Source: Heterobasidion occidentale
Taxonomy: Eukaryota > Basidiomycota > Agaricomycetes > Russulales > Bondarzewiaceae
DNA: 64,000 nt
Reading direction: 5' to 3'
NCBI GenBank assembly: GCA_039111635.1
Contig: JBCAQO010000010.1
Span: 1,364,001 to 1,428,000 of the forward strand
Shown in pieces: positions 36,419-47,699 of this stretch (positions are counted from its first letter, which is position 1; each line of letters opens with the position of its first letter). A program made the translations under genes and the position numbers. Below the pieces are notes generated by a model. That model made no database searches. It had not been told where the DNA came from and saw only the letters and a list, made by a program, of their open reading frames with translations.

Positions 36419-37592
36419 CAGGCGAGAGTCTAATCGTCTATCCTATGGGTCCCAGTCATTTTTTGAACTGAAGGACATTGATAGCTTGACTCTACCGAGT
36501 AGCACGTGTATCAACTTATGCGCATCGGCTCAGCATCCCATTCCCATGGGTCTTTGACACTCATTGAAGCCTTGCCGTCATTTATGCATAGAATGTAAGA
36601 CAACATCGAGACTGCGCCTTATTCAGGTATGTTCTTGTACTTTCTTTCATTTATGTGTAGAAATCCATCAAGTCAGGCTTGCTCGGAATATATCTCCTTC
36701 CTGATTTGTCGACGCACCTGATGTACCGCGAACACGTTCGTCAGCGTTCGATCCTCGTGATGATTTTGATATCTGTATCCCTGGTCTACGGTACGTTGAG
36801 CTACTTCAAAAACTCCTTTCTGCCTTGTTCGCGCACATCGGTCAACGCACATGCGTCCTTGCTTGACCGCCGCCAAGTGGTCAATGTATCACAGTTGGAC
36901 TCAAAACGATAGAGATCTCAGGAGTCAGGTTTTGAACAGAAGGGGTTCAGATCCCAGGCCCCGACGACGCTTGGCAAAGGGTCTCAGACTTGAGTCTATG
37001 TCCGGTCAAGCCTCGAGAAACTCCCACTCGGTAGTAGAGCAGGTATATTCGACAAAGCACCCAGCTGTTTCCAAGAGCGAGGGTGAATAGGTTTGACTCA
37101 GCTGTAAGCATGTAAGGTGTTAGCCCCTCTCGCTGACCATGCGTTGCGTGCGCGTCCCACAGTGATCGCCCTCCTCCTGCGGTATTTCCGTCAAGCTATG
37201 ACCTATTGGTATCGTCTCTCACACACCGACGCAAAGTAGAGCGCTGATCTGGAACAGGTCTCTGTGCATGCTGCGCTTCCCGCCCTATTGATGAATCTGA
37301 GCACGTGCGCACCTCTCAGCCAATCAGGACGGTCCATTCTGGTCGTCTGCATGCTTGTGGGTCCGCGGCGCACGTTTAATGGGGCACACGAGCACTTTCT
37401 CCAGCCCAATGCATCATTCTGGCTTGTGCTCGGTATAACTGGAGCGTGTCCTTCAATTTGACTTCGACCTCCCCTTCGTCCCAACGTCTACCGTCGCCCT
37501 CTCTCAGCGCTCTGATCTACTCTCCACCCCAACGCATTGAGGCCGCTTGCGGTACATACCTTCATGCCCTCACGTCCTTGCTCTTATCAACA
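36419..37592. other. Intergenic upstream of the bHLH gene
   Basis: No gene seen. The last 300 bp form the bHLH promoter, with an E-box and a CCAAT box annotated separately. Confidence 0.45.
37302..37324. promoter_or_regulatory. E-box (CACGTG) and CCAAT box upstream of the bHLH gene
   Basis: CACGTG at 37302-37307 and CCAAT at 37320-37324 lie close together about 290 bp before the bHLH start codon. CACGTG is the classic binding site of bHLH proteins with His-Glu-Arg contacts, which this gene encodes, so feedback control is possible. Function is inferred. Confidence 0.35.
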
Positions 37593-38815
37593 ATGACTAC
37601 GGACCCTCCTAAAGAGGCGACATCTTATGCGGCTAGCTGCAATCCCCCTCGTCGCGCGAAACGCCCTCGGACGGGATCTCTCACTGATCCTAGTAAACTC
37701 ATTTCGACGACGTCAGCCGCAGTTGGCGACAGAAGTCCGGCGGCCGCCTCGGCACGGGACGACAGCGAAGATCCCGGGACTCCTGTTGCACCGCCGCCCA
37801 AGCGCCGCGGCCGAAAGCCTTCCACTCTTTCGCGCGCCACACGCGAATCAATACGCAGACAGAACCATTCGAGGATAGAGAAGGCGAGGCGGACGAAGAT
37901 CAATGACACGCTCGCAGCTCTGCGGGCGCTCGTCCCAGCTTGCGGTAAAGTCGGAAGTGGGGCTGACGAGGAGAAAGACGAGGGCACGGACGAAGATGAG
38001 TACGCGGAGGGGAAGAAAGGTGCTGGGAAGAAGAGGCAGGAGAAGGAGTTCAAGCTAGAGGTGTTGGAGAAGGTGGTAGCATATGTCAAGGAGTTAAAGG
38101 AGAAGATCCGACTGCTCGAGGAGCACCTGTGCGCTTGCGGTGGTGAGCACAAAGGCCCTCGTCCGAAGACGCAGCTGCCAACCACACGGAAGAGGAAGCG
38201 TTCCGAACAAGACGAGGAATACCCAGAGCCTATCACGACTGACGTCCGACCCCTAGATCCATCACCCATAGGCGTCGCAGACGGCGATACCAGATCGATG
38301 CATATAAAGAGGCCAAGGATATCGCACACACAGTCTCCTCGTACATCCCAGGCCTCCGGCACTCGCCTCCCCTCTATTTCCGCTTGGCTCCCAAACCCAC
38401 ACATGGATGCGAGCCTCGTTCTACCGGAAATGCAACGTTCTTCTCAGCAGCAGCTGAACACTCCGCCCACATCCACAGAGTTCCATGCCATCGCAAGCCC
38501 CCCGATCCCTCCTACACTCTTGCTGGACCTCCCACCCCCAGTGCGCTCAGTCGGTCGTTTGCAGCTGCCACAAGGTCACAGGTTACTATCGGCGTACCCA
38601 CCTTACAGTCAAGTCCATTCACGAGGGCAAACCTTCTCAACTCTCCGCCGTGGACACCAGAGGATGAGTCGGCTGCGTCGATGCTGCTCCAGATAAAGGC
38701 TCTCGGCTCGCCGTTGGCTTTTAAAGGCCGTCCTTCTACTGGGGAGGGAGTTGAAGGGGAAATATGTCGAGTGCAGACGCCTTCGTCGTTATTAGGAATT
38801 GACACGAAGCGCTGA
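37593..38815 (+). CDS. bHLH transcription factor with expanded acidic loop
   Basis: Two exons, 37593..38540 and 38582..38815; 393 residues. The start is the ATG at 37593; the frame upstream has none. The basic region RRQNHSRIEKARRTKINDTL has the His, Glu and Arg spacing for E-box recognition. Helix 1 continues LAALRALVP. Helix 2 (EFKLEVLEKVVAYVKELKEK) comes only after a loop of about 35 residues, very rich in Glu, Asp, Lys and Gly. The remainder is Pro/Ser-rich and ends with SPPWTPEDESAASMLLQI. The 41-nt intron (GTGCGC...CACAG) is short. The alternative is one missing C in the C5 run at 38536-38540, which would also restore the frame. No specific orthologue assigned. Confidence 0.85.
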
Positions 38816-40335
38816 GTCAGTTGCACAGGACAATCATTGCCTAGTAGTTCCATTATTCGGATTGTAATACCTAGACGCTGGGATAGCTGTTTCGAGTGTA
38901 GGTTTCATAGTAGATGTACGATACATGTGTCGCGGGGAGTTGACAAACTAGCAAGGATGGCCGTGGCCATCGTATGCACTGCATCTGGGTTGTCGGTGAA
39001 TGATCATGAGCTAGAATGAATCCGATCAAGATTGAAGCCCACGATGCATGTTTTTTTTTGTGGTGACAAAGGTTTGCGGCTGTCCCACAGATCAGGGTCT
39101 CAGAATGAATTGAATTGGGGCACGACCTTGAATAGGGATGATTGGGAAAGCCTATGTGACAAGGCACAGCAGAAGACTGCGCAAGACGTACTTCGCTCCG
39201 CTGATGTTGATTGAAGGTACAGTCGTACAAGTGCCTGGGGAAGGGAACCGGGAGTCAATTGTGAGCAAAGATTCTTCTGCGTGGGATCGAGATTCAGGGA
39301 GGGAACAAAGTCAGCATAGAATCAGATAGAAATCGACCTGTCATGCAGTGCCGCCCACTCAAAAAATCGCGATATCGGTGAACAACCGAAGGACTGTCAG
39401 GGATCATTAATCATTTTTAATCGGCGAAAAGGCTCTAAAAGGATGGCTTCGGCATTTCACGGGTGCGTGCTTCTTATGCCTTTTGTTGGCCGTAAATTGC
39501 CAAAGGTGAGTAATTTTGATTAGTATGCCGGATTTTACAGTGATTTTACTCGTCGCCAGGACTTCGTTTGTCCGGACGACGTGGACAGAATGGGAGCGAC
39601 TGGCAGGATGGCAAGCAAAGTTCTTCCGGAAGGCCGGCGGCTACTTAGCGTTATTGCAGGGCACAATAACGCCTGTTGGAAGGAGAAAGGTCTATAGATA
39701 AAGGCCAGTAGATGTGGATCCATACTGGATCCATGCCTCCTTTGGGAGCCCGGGGAGCGCGCATTCCATGTGAGGGAAAAAGATGCGTGTCAGGACGGCA
39801 ACTTCCAACTGTCAGCGCGCCACGAGATCGTCTTGGAACGGTATTCAGATCATGAATACGAGTCAAACAAAACACTCACGGCAAGCGCTGGGGGATTGGT
39901 CGACATGGTAGTATCAAAGGTCCCTGGAGTGCTAAATATGACAGGGAACATGCAAGGGCGAAACCCCTCAGATTCACTGCTCAAACGGCACGCAGGAATA
40001 GGCAGGAATCGAGTCTTGAGCAGATATCTGATCAAGATGCGTCCCTGGAAGGAAATACAATTTGGAAGCAGAGCGGGAGAACGTTTGAGATGGTCGAAGA
40101 CGAGAGAGAAGATGAGGTAATTTATGCTCGGGGGAGGTTTCTGGGGTCCCGGAGCTGTTAGCGGCCACTGTTTTGGATATGACCAGCTTTGGACCAGCTC
40201 GGGCGGTCGACGAGCGGCCCTGGTCTCCCACTTTTCCCTCCATCTTCTCCCCCACATCTTTCGTGCCGTCCTCGAAGTCGGCAGTCACATTTCGAAAGTG
40301 GGATACTGCGAACGCTTTTCGGTCTAACCCCTATC
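38816..40335. other. Intergenic, 1.5 kb, no gene seen
   Basis: Only spurious short frames; a T10 run at about 39050. The final 200 bp are the promoter of the Zn2Cys6 gene. Confidence 0.45.
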
Positions 40336-43300
40336 ATGGAGGACAATTCGTCATGCGAGGATGGTCAATTGAACCCTCCGGCATCAGCTACCCCACCAAG
40401 CGTCCAAAATCACCCTCCCAGCAGTTCCAAATTTTCGAGCGGCTCGTTCGTACTCTCAGCTGGTTTTTGTTTCGCTGCCTTACTTTGCCCATAGTCACAT
40501 TCGCTCTCGCATTACGGTGGTGTGCGCTGAGGTCAGTCTCGCACGTTCTCGTTCAGTTCTTCAACCTCAGTCGCTTTCAGTGTAAACGCTTGAAACTGAA
40601 ATGTGACAGGCGGACGCCTTGTGGATCGTGCGTGAAGCGCGACACCGTCCATAGATGTTTATACTCTGCAGCAGCGGCAGAAAAGATGTGCGTAAGCGCT
40701 CGTTTGAGCAAAGTCTAGAACCTATCGCCCGGAACCTATCAGGATGCTGACAGTACTTTCACAGAGACGTACAATCGTTGCACAACCGTCTCCAACTTGT
40801 TGAATCTCAAGTAGCTCAAATAGCCGCCGGTGGACTGCGAGTCGCCACGTCCGCCGCTTCCCCGTCCAGCCATCTCCCGTTCCCTCATAACGACCATACT
40901 ATGCTTGCGACTGGCAAATCTGGGTCCTCAATCTCGATCTCTCTCGACGATGTCACAGCGCTGTGGTTAGATCACGTTGACTTGGATCAGGCCCTGTCTC
41001 CCAACATAACTGTTCAGCCCGGATCATCCCAAATGCAATTGGAGCCGACTGCTGTAGCCCATGACGAACTTTCTCCTGCCGCTCACCTGCCGCCCTCAAT
41101 TTATTTTCATGCCTGGAACGATCCACCATGTCTCACGCCCGCATTAGTCGCCCTTCTGCCTTCAGCACCATCGACGAGGTCTAGAATTACTACAGCGCTC
41201 GAGGAAACAATGCGCATGCACCCATGTATCAACGTCAGGAACTTTCGTTCACGCATAGATATGATGTTTAACTGGGCTAAAGAAGAGGAATCTCGCCCAA
41301 CGTCAACCGCGGGCGCTAGCGGTAGCACAAACGCGAAGGCCGATCTCGCACGGTCGATTTTCTTCAACGTCGATCAGCACACTCCGAAGCCCGTCCCGAC
41401 ATTGTCATTTTTTGCTTCTGTCGCTGCTGCATATGCGCTAGGGGTCTTAGCCTGCAAGGAGAACGAAGCTGTAAGCGAGGCCGAAATGTCCAAATCGGCC
41501 AGGTCTACACGGACCGAGGATAGTCGCACGCCTTTGGTCTCCGCACGGTCATCGGCCTGGCAGAAATGCTCTGCGCACGGGCTGTACGCGCTCTCCTGCC
41601 AAGCTTTGTCAGTCTTCGAGGCGGCGCAGACTTATGATCTTGACTATCTAGTCACCACTATCCTACATGTCTTATTTCTCATGCACGATGGCAAGCCTCG
41701 GGTGTCGCATCTCGTGTATCCTCTTGTCGGCAAGATGGTCAATATCTCGTATATGATGGGCCTCTCTACAGATCCTAGTGAATATCCAGGCAAATATAGC
41801 GTGTTCAATGCGGAGATGAGGAGGCGGATCTGGTGGGACGTGTATTTTTATGACGTGTATGTTCCCCCTCTCCCCTTCCGTCTTGGAGATTTATCATCAA
41901 ATATCTCTCCTAAGATTTGTGTCAGATTGCATGGGCCAAGCACCCATTATACAAGATAATACATATACGACAAAAATGCCCGCCGATGTCGATGAGGAAC
42001 AATTCGGACCATCGTCAAGCTCATTGCCTGTGCCTGTACCTCGAGGCGCTGGCGGAGATCCGAGTGAAGTCGGCTTCGCGTACTTTGTTCAGAAGTGCAG
42101 GTGCGTTGATTCTGTCTTCTAATCTAGACCGCTCTTGAACCACCAATATGCAGGCTAGCGCAATTGGTCAAGCACGTCAAGAAGCGTCGCTTCAAAGATC
42201 CTCTGGAAGAAGATTTTCGGTAGAAGATGCCTTGCATCAAGCTGAACAATTCGAGCACGAAGTTAAGAAATGGCTTTCTGATCTGCCACGGGCATATCGT
42301 CTACAGACGGATGCAGACAATTTGACTCTCTCGCTTGACCCGTTATCTGCTCGCCCTATAGCCGTTTCTCCAAATCTTCAGGCTCAGAGATGTGAATTGG
42401 CAGTCCTTGCGAACCGCCTTGTCCTCAAACTCTTCCTCCCTTTTTTAAAGATGGACATGCCAGCCGATATTACCCCTCGTCGTATCGCCACCAGTGTCAT
42501 CGACGCTTCACATGCAATCATTCAAGCTATACAGGTGCTTCATCAAACATGGCGACAGATGCGCCCTGCGGCATTCGCATTTTACTCATTCGGTCGCACA
42601 TTATTCGACGCGGCAGTCATGGCAGCATGTGCAGTTATCTCACACCCTACAGGGGCGTCTTCTAGCGTTGCTCTAGCAGACCTGAATATTGCTTTGAACA
42701 TCATGAAGGACCCAAAGGTGGCCACGGGCGCATCTAGGGATAATCAAGTAGGCGGCGTCAGCGAAGCTGTCAAGATTATAGAGCTGTTGAGAGCGAAGGC
42801 AGACGGAGCGCGGCAAGGAAATCCTGCCCTTTTGATGAACCCAGCGTTCCACGCAGGCACCAAAAGGAAACGTTCCGACGCGGAGCGAGGGTCATCAGGG
42901 GAATTCCACCTTCCATACGCCGGTGCGGGAGCGACATGTTCGACGCCTGCAGCGGACGTTTCCTCTGGGTTGGACAGCCGGCTTTCTATGGGTTCGGATT
43001 CGACGTCTTACGCTCCTCGCTCTCGACCGAAATACGAGGTGATACCAGAGAGCCCTGTTGGGCGGGCTGATCAAGCATCGACACCTCTGCTCACGAGCTT
43101 AGAGGTACAGGAAGATATGAAACCTCAGATTCCCATTCGTGGTCGCCCTCGACAAGACTCGATCATGACCAGCCGACGGCGCGAGTCGCATGCAGGAGTA
43201 AAGAATGAACGTATGCCTGCACCACCACAACCACTACAACCTCATACTATCGTTCCGTCGCAGACTCCTGAATCCCTGCGATACTGTACACCTCAGGATG

Positions 43301-43986
43301 TGCCGATGGGAGATACGCAAAGCCGTATCGAGTTCTCCACCCCTTTCAGTACAAGTCCTGTGGAGGATGTAAGGCCGAGCGCACATGCCATGCCCCCAAG
43401 AAGGTACAGCAGAGCAGGCTCCGTTATTGCTGCATCGCCCACGCAGCAACATGGTGCTCGTACACACACGCCGAGCGCGACCATGCATGCCCCTATCGCG
43501 GCGTACGCCAACGCCGAGATCCCCCAGATGCGGGGATCGACTTCGACAGGTTCGGTCTACGATAGTCTCGGGATGACCGCTGCTTCTCCACAGTCGACGC
43601 CTTCTTTTGCTTCGGCAGCCCTTCCCACCCACAGTACATTGCCTTACGACACCGAATTCTATGCAATCCCTACCTTCGGCCCGTCCAACGGCCCTCCATC
43701 CTCTGTATATGACAGGTCCGTTGGGTCGATGCCAATGATTGGGCTGGGTATCAGCGATTCTCGGCCAGCGACGGCTTCGACACCGGTGACTTCTATGACT
43801 GATAGCCCATCCTATGCGATGAACGGTGGTGGGATGCCAGTGTCATATAACACTCATCCGGTCAAAGTTGCGAATAACATGGATAGCTCGCCAACGTCCT
43901 TCCAAGAGGCACAGAGCATGCAATCATGGCCTACGGAGAACGTCACACCAACAGGTTCCGGACAGTCGTGGAATGGATACTTTTGA
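40336..43986 (+). CDS. Zn2Cys6 fungal transcription factor with Fungal_trans domain; probable frameshift
   Basis: Exons: 40336..40445, 40495..40531, 40581..40687, 40765..41856, 41915..42100, 42154..43986. Exons 2 and 3 join to give CAECKRLKLKC, then DRRTPCGSCVKRDTVHRC: a perfect CX2CX6CX5CX2CX8C cluster. A coiled-coil linker follows (SLHNRLQLVESQVAQI). The Fungal_trans middle-homology domain includes RRRIWWDVYFYD, KMPADVDEEQFGP, KCRLAQLVKHVKK, FEHEVKKWLSDLPRAYRL and CELAVLANRLVLKL. The C-terminal ~350 residues are Ser/Thr/Pro-rich. At 42214-42217 (TTTT) the frame shifts by one between FKDPLEEDF and SVEDALHQ, both conserved. One extra T would repair it and no intron fits. Likely a nuclear pathway regulator; target unknown. 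Confidence 0.85.
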
Positions 43987-44780
43987 TCGTGGCCTATCGT
44001 ACCCTCGACCTCCTTTATTCTACCTTATGCATTCATCTTTGCTATCTCTCTCTAGATTGATTCGTCTTCTTATGCGCATCCTACTACCTCATACGTCCCT
44101 AGCCTTGCTTGTTCTTCACCCGTGGTCTCTACGTCACTTCGCCCAACCTGTGGCATCTCTCTCTATTTAAAATCCACATAAGATAGTGTATTCTACGCCC
44201 TACTGCGCTTGACATCTGCATCGATCTGCCGTTCTACTCTCGTTTATCTCTGTCGTCTGTCGTGTCAGACCCGTGTATCCCTAGCTCCTGCTTGCTATTC
44301 TTATCCAGGCGCTGCGAGACAACGTTTGGAGCTAGGCTCGACTCATTCTCGGATCGATCTGCACCGTTCCTTGTCTACAGTATTTTCGTGGGTATTAGCT
44401 GGGCTCCTATTAAAGGAACTTTTTTGATTCATAGTGTTCGAGGGGAGTCCTCACAGTGTGTTTACGGCGCTTCTAGGTCGTATCAGAGAAGTACAAGATG
44501 TTGCGTCGGTCTTTTTTCTCATCCATTTCGCAAGGTCTAGAATCTCCGAAAGTGCTCATCGCTTCATTCCAGATAGAACGTCCGCCTTAAACCCATTAAT
44601 TGACGGTGCGGTATATCATTACATACATCGACTTCATGGTCATGCAAACGCAGGCGATGCACCTACGACTATTCGCGCTGTATCAACGCGAGCAGCCCGA
44701 GCCCCCCGAGAAGCGCATATTTAAGTTGCGGGAAGTCGTTCTAGATCGTGTAAATCGACACTCCATCAGCTATTGAGTCT
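43987..44780. other. Intergenic between convergent genes
   Basis: 3' flanks of the Zn2Cys6 gene and SEC11; pyrimidine-rich, no coding signal. Confidence 0.5.
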
Positions 44781-45537
44781 TTAGTTTTGTTTGAATAGTT
44801 TCACCATGGCGATGGTCACATATCCCACGTATGGGAGGAACCTAGGACAACAGCGTCAGAGGGTCGTGGGTCTGGACAAAGAGGCAGTAATATCACTGAC
44901 CCTCTGACTTTGCCTACAATATGCCGCCTCTCGAGCCAGTCGAGACCTCGATAAAGCTCGATGTCGTCGAGGTCATTGTTGTCACCTTTCGTCAAGAGCA
45001 GCTGGTCTTCTGGCTTAGGCTCCACCCTCACGCTGCAAGGGACGGTTGACAATTCAGCCGACATCATATGCAGTCTAGCGACCACGATATAAGCGCGTAC
45101 CCCTTCACTTTCTTCGACACGTCGTGCGTCTGGAGGACACGGTGCACGATCGGGATGTCCTGTCCCGGTATCTTGTACACGGTGATATCGCCATTTTGAT
45201 ACCGCGTATTCGGCGGGTTCGTGAGGAAAAGGAGATCGCCGCGGTAGAATGCGGGCTCCATAGAGCCGCTGTTACCGCCCATCCAGCACACTGTTAGCCG
45301 TAAGAGCACAAAGATCATTAAACACTGACCTTAGAACGACGACGATTGGCGACTCTGTGTTCGTGAGGAGACCAAGCCCTTTCCATATCATGAGTCCGGA
45401 AGCAATGACGGAGGCGAAGTTGAGCATTTGAAGCAAGACCTGGGGATTGTATCATGTACACCTCCTCGGCGGATGGCGACGATACGTACATATCGTATCC
45501 CCAGTTTGCGTACGGTTTTCAATGTGTCACCAAGCAT
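44781..45537 (-). CDS. SEC11: Signal peptidase complex catalytic subunit
   Basis: Five exons (complement): 45490..45537, 45330..45439, 45101..45268, 44901..45032, 44781..44841; 172 residues. One N-terminal membrane helix ([17 protein letters not shown]) is followed by the catalytic motifs of the eukaryotic type I signal peptidase: GSMEPAF with the Ser nucleophile (the SG pair is split by an intron), [15 protein letters not shown] with the His that replaces Lys, and [10 protein letters not shown] with the catalytic Asp. The C-terminal helix is [11 protein letters not shown]. Known role: removes signal peptides in the ER membrane. Length and start agree with the family. Confidence 0.96.
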
Positions 45538-46347
45538 TCTGAGAAGACGGCTGGGTATGTGGCGAGAGGGCAGGAGGAGCTTCACGAATGAAAGTGGCGA
45601 ACAAGATGATGCAGCGAAGTTAGACCGTGATTGAACGTGAGTGTTTGAACAGCCGCGGAAGTGGACACGTAGCTAAACATATGCTAGGATTAGGGTTTGC
45701 GCGTCCCCCGGAGTCGTAGCACGAGAGGCTCAAATTTGAGTTTCTGAGAGCAACTGTTGACGGCGTCTTCTGGAAAAATTCACAGCTGTTGCTTCCAGTT
45801 TTCCAAAGTACATCATTTTTTAAGAATCAGAATTGTGTGCAGTGAGAAATCTACAAGTGGTTTGTGGGTGCCATTCTGTGAAAGATGTCCAAGATCTTCA
45901 AGATCCTGGCAAGCAATTGCCATCGAAATGATCCTCAAAATTCATAGGTGGTCTGAGGAATACGATGACACTTTGTATCCGACTTTGAGGTTTCCGGTGT
46001 TCTGCAGCAGGATTTTTGCAAGAGTCAAGCTACAAGGACTGATGGCAAACAGAGTGACAGGAAGCCTCGGGCCGCGTGGTGCTTGGGTCTACGCATGACC
46101 GATCATTGGCTCGGCAGTATTGCTCAACCTTTGCTCTCAAATATGGTGGAAAAACATGGAATGTATACTTACAATTTGAAGATAGAGCAAGCGGAGATGA
46201 GAGAGTGTCACGAAGGTAAAACGAAATCGTTCGCAACTCCGGGGTAGCGATAGTATCGTTGCATACTTGATCGTAATTTCTCGAGGACCTTCTTGTAATA
46301 TCACAGACGCTGGACGAGTGAATTTCCGAGAGACACAAAGAGATTCT
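45538..46347. other. Intergenic, no gene seen
   Basis: SEC11 promoter and EMC2 3' flank. Confidence 0.5.
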
Positions 46348-47559
46348 CTACTTTGCTGCCAGCCATCTTGAAAGCTCTCGCTTCGTCTGACTCTGAGAAC
46401 CTGTGTCGCTGGTGTAAGCCGTACGAAGGACGTCCTTTGCCAAGGCCGCTATGAGTGGCAAGTTTTCCGGTGCTGAAGTATGCGAAGGGGAGTTTGACAT
46501 CAAATTCGGTTCCTTCTGAAGCCGTTTTGCTGACTAGGAGGAAATCAGCGATGCTTGACAATTAGTCACTGAACGAATGAACCTACTAATTCCACCCCAT
46601 ACCACGCACGGACGGTAATGCCTGTAGGTGTCGAGTTCTTAGTCTGGGCATCATCATCTTCGACTGTCATATCGACGACCATGAGAGACATCTTGATAGC
46701 AAGACAGATATCTCCCGCTGTGTAAGCTGTCTCTGCAGCTTGCAGCACGTAGAATGGGTTTTGTGGTGCTAGCAAGAGGACATGCGAGAGAGATTGCAAG
46801 GCGAAGTTGTATCTACAAATCCATGAGTAATCATCACGGGTCAGCGAGGAAGTTGAGAATTGTCATTGAACGACATACTGATTACACGACGCATAGATGT
46901 CGGCCAACTCGAGCCAGCCCTCTACGTCAGTATAGAACGTATCCAAGAATTGTGACAACTCTTCGACGGCTCTATCAATATTTCCTATTCGTCTGAGGAC
47001 CGATATCTGGCGTTTCCATGCAGCCTAACAAATCGAACGAGATGCGCGAAGGATAAGATAAAAAGCTGCGTGAAGCACGATATCGCGTCACTCACCACGT
47101 TTGCAGGGTCCTCTTCCAGCAGCTTTTTGTAATAACCCAGAGCAGTTTCCGGACTCTCTGTGACTTCTTTATATATGCCTTCCACACACTGAACCCTAGG
47201 CGATCCAGGGAATTGTTCGGAGAGTTGTAGCAAGCATTGCTAGCTTTTCAGTCAGTCTCCATCTGCTCTCACCGACAGCTTCAGTGGATAAGCGCACCTC
47301 TGCAATGTCTAATCTGCCAACGTCGATAGAGGCAAGAGCTAGCTGTTCTAAAAACGCCCAACCTACTCGGCGGTGGGTGTACGTAGTCAGCTCAGTGTCA
47401 CATGGATCAAGTACGATGCTCACTATCCTCTCCGAACTTATGAAGGGCGTTATTGCGGAATACTACGACGCCGCTCTCAAATATATCTTGAGAAGCCCGG
47501 CAGTTGCGTATACGGTAGTTTGCAAGACGTTGGAGGGCGGAGGCAAGTTCAGTCGACAT
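46348..47559 (-). CDS. EMC2: ER membrane protein complex subunit 2 (TPR protein)
   Basis: Six exons (complement): 47424..47559, 47298..47362, 47096..47239, 46879..47024, 46587..46812, 46348..46533; 300 residues. The order of segments fits EMC2: ALQRLANYR, WAFLEQLALASIDVGRLDIA, QFPGSPRVQCVEG, YYKKLLEEDPANVAAWKR, LSQFLDTFYTDVEGWLELAD, ASCNQY, then HVLLLAPQNPFYVLQAAETA and YTAGD. These are TPR-type helical hairpins without membrane segments. Known role: cytosolic scaffold of the EMC insertase, which places tail-anchored and multi-pass proteins into the ER membrane. The C terminus after RAWYGV is divergent and hydrophilic. The start is only about 140 bp from the divergent FOL1 coding region. Confidence 0.93.
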
Positions 47560-47699
47560 GGCGGTGTATGTAAGATGATCAGTCGCGACTGGCTCTTCCG
47601 CTTCATCTTGACTTCTCCCACCAGATCCCACCGCGTTCTTCCATTGGTCACTATGACTGGACGACAACCTAGTAGGTACAAAACCTTGTCAGCTTTCAG

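Noticed and set aside
36940..36965. GGGTTCAGATCCC, tRNA T-arm-like
   Set aside because: No A box or cloverleaf upstream; probably chance.
42148..42220. Separate gene starting at the ATG at 42148
   Set aside because: The ATG lies in an intron and acceptor region; the downstream protein is the continuation of the Zn2Cys6 factor.
45415..45425. Suspected extra base in SEC11 exon 2
   Set aside because: Re-reading the bases gives an uninterrupted conserved frame; the gene is intact.
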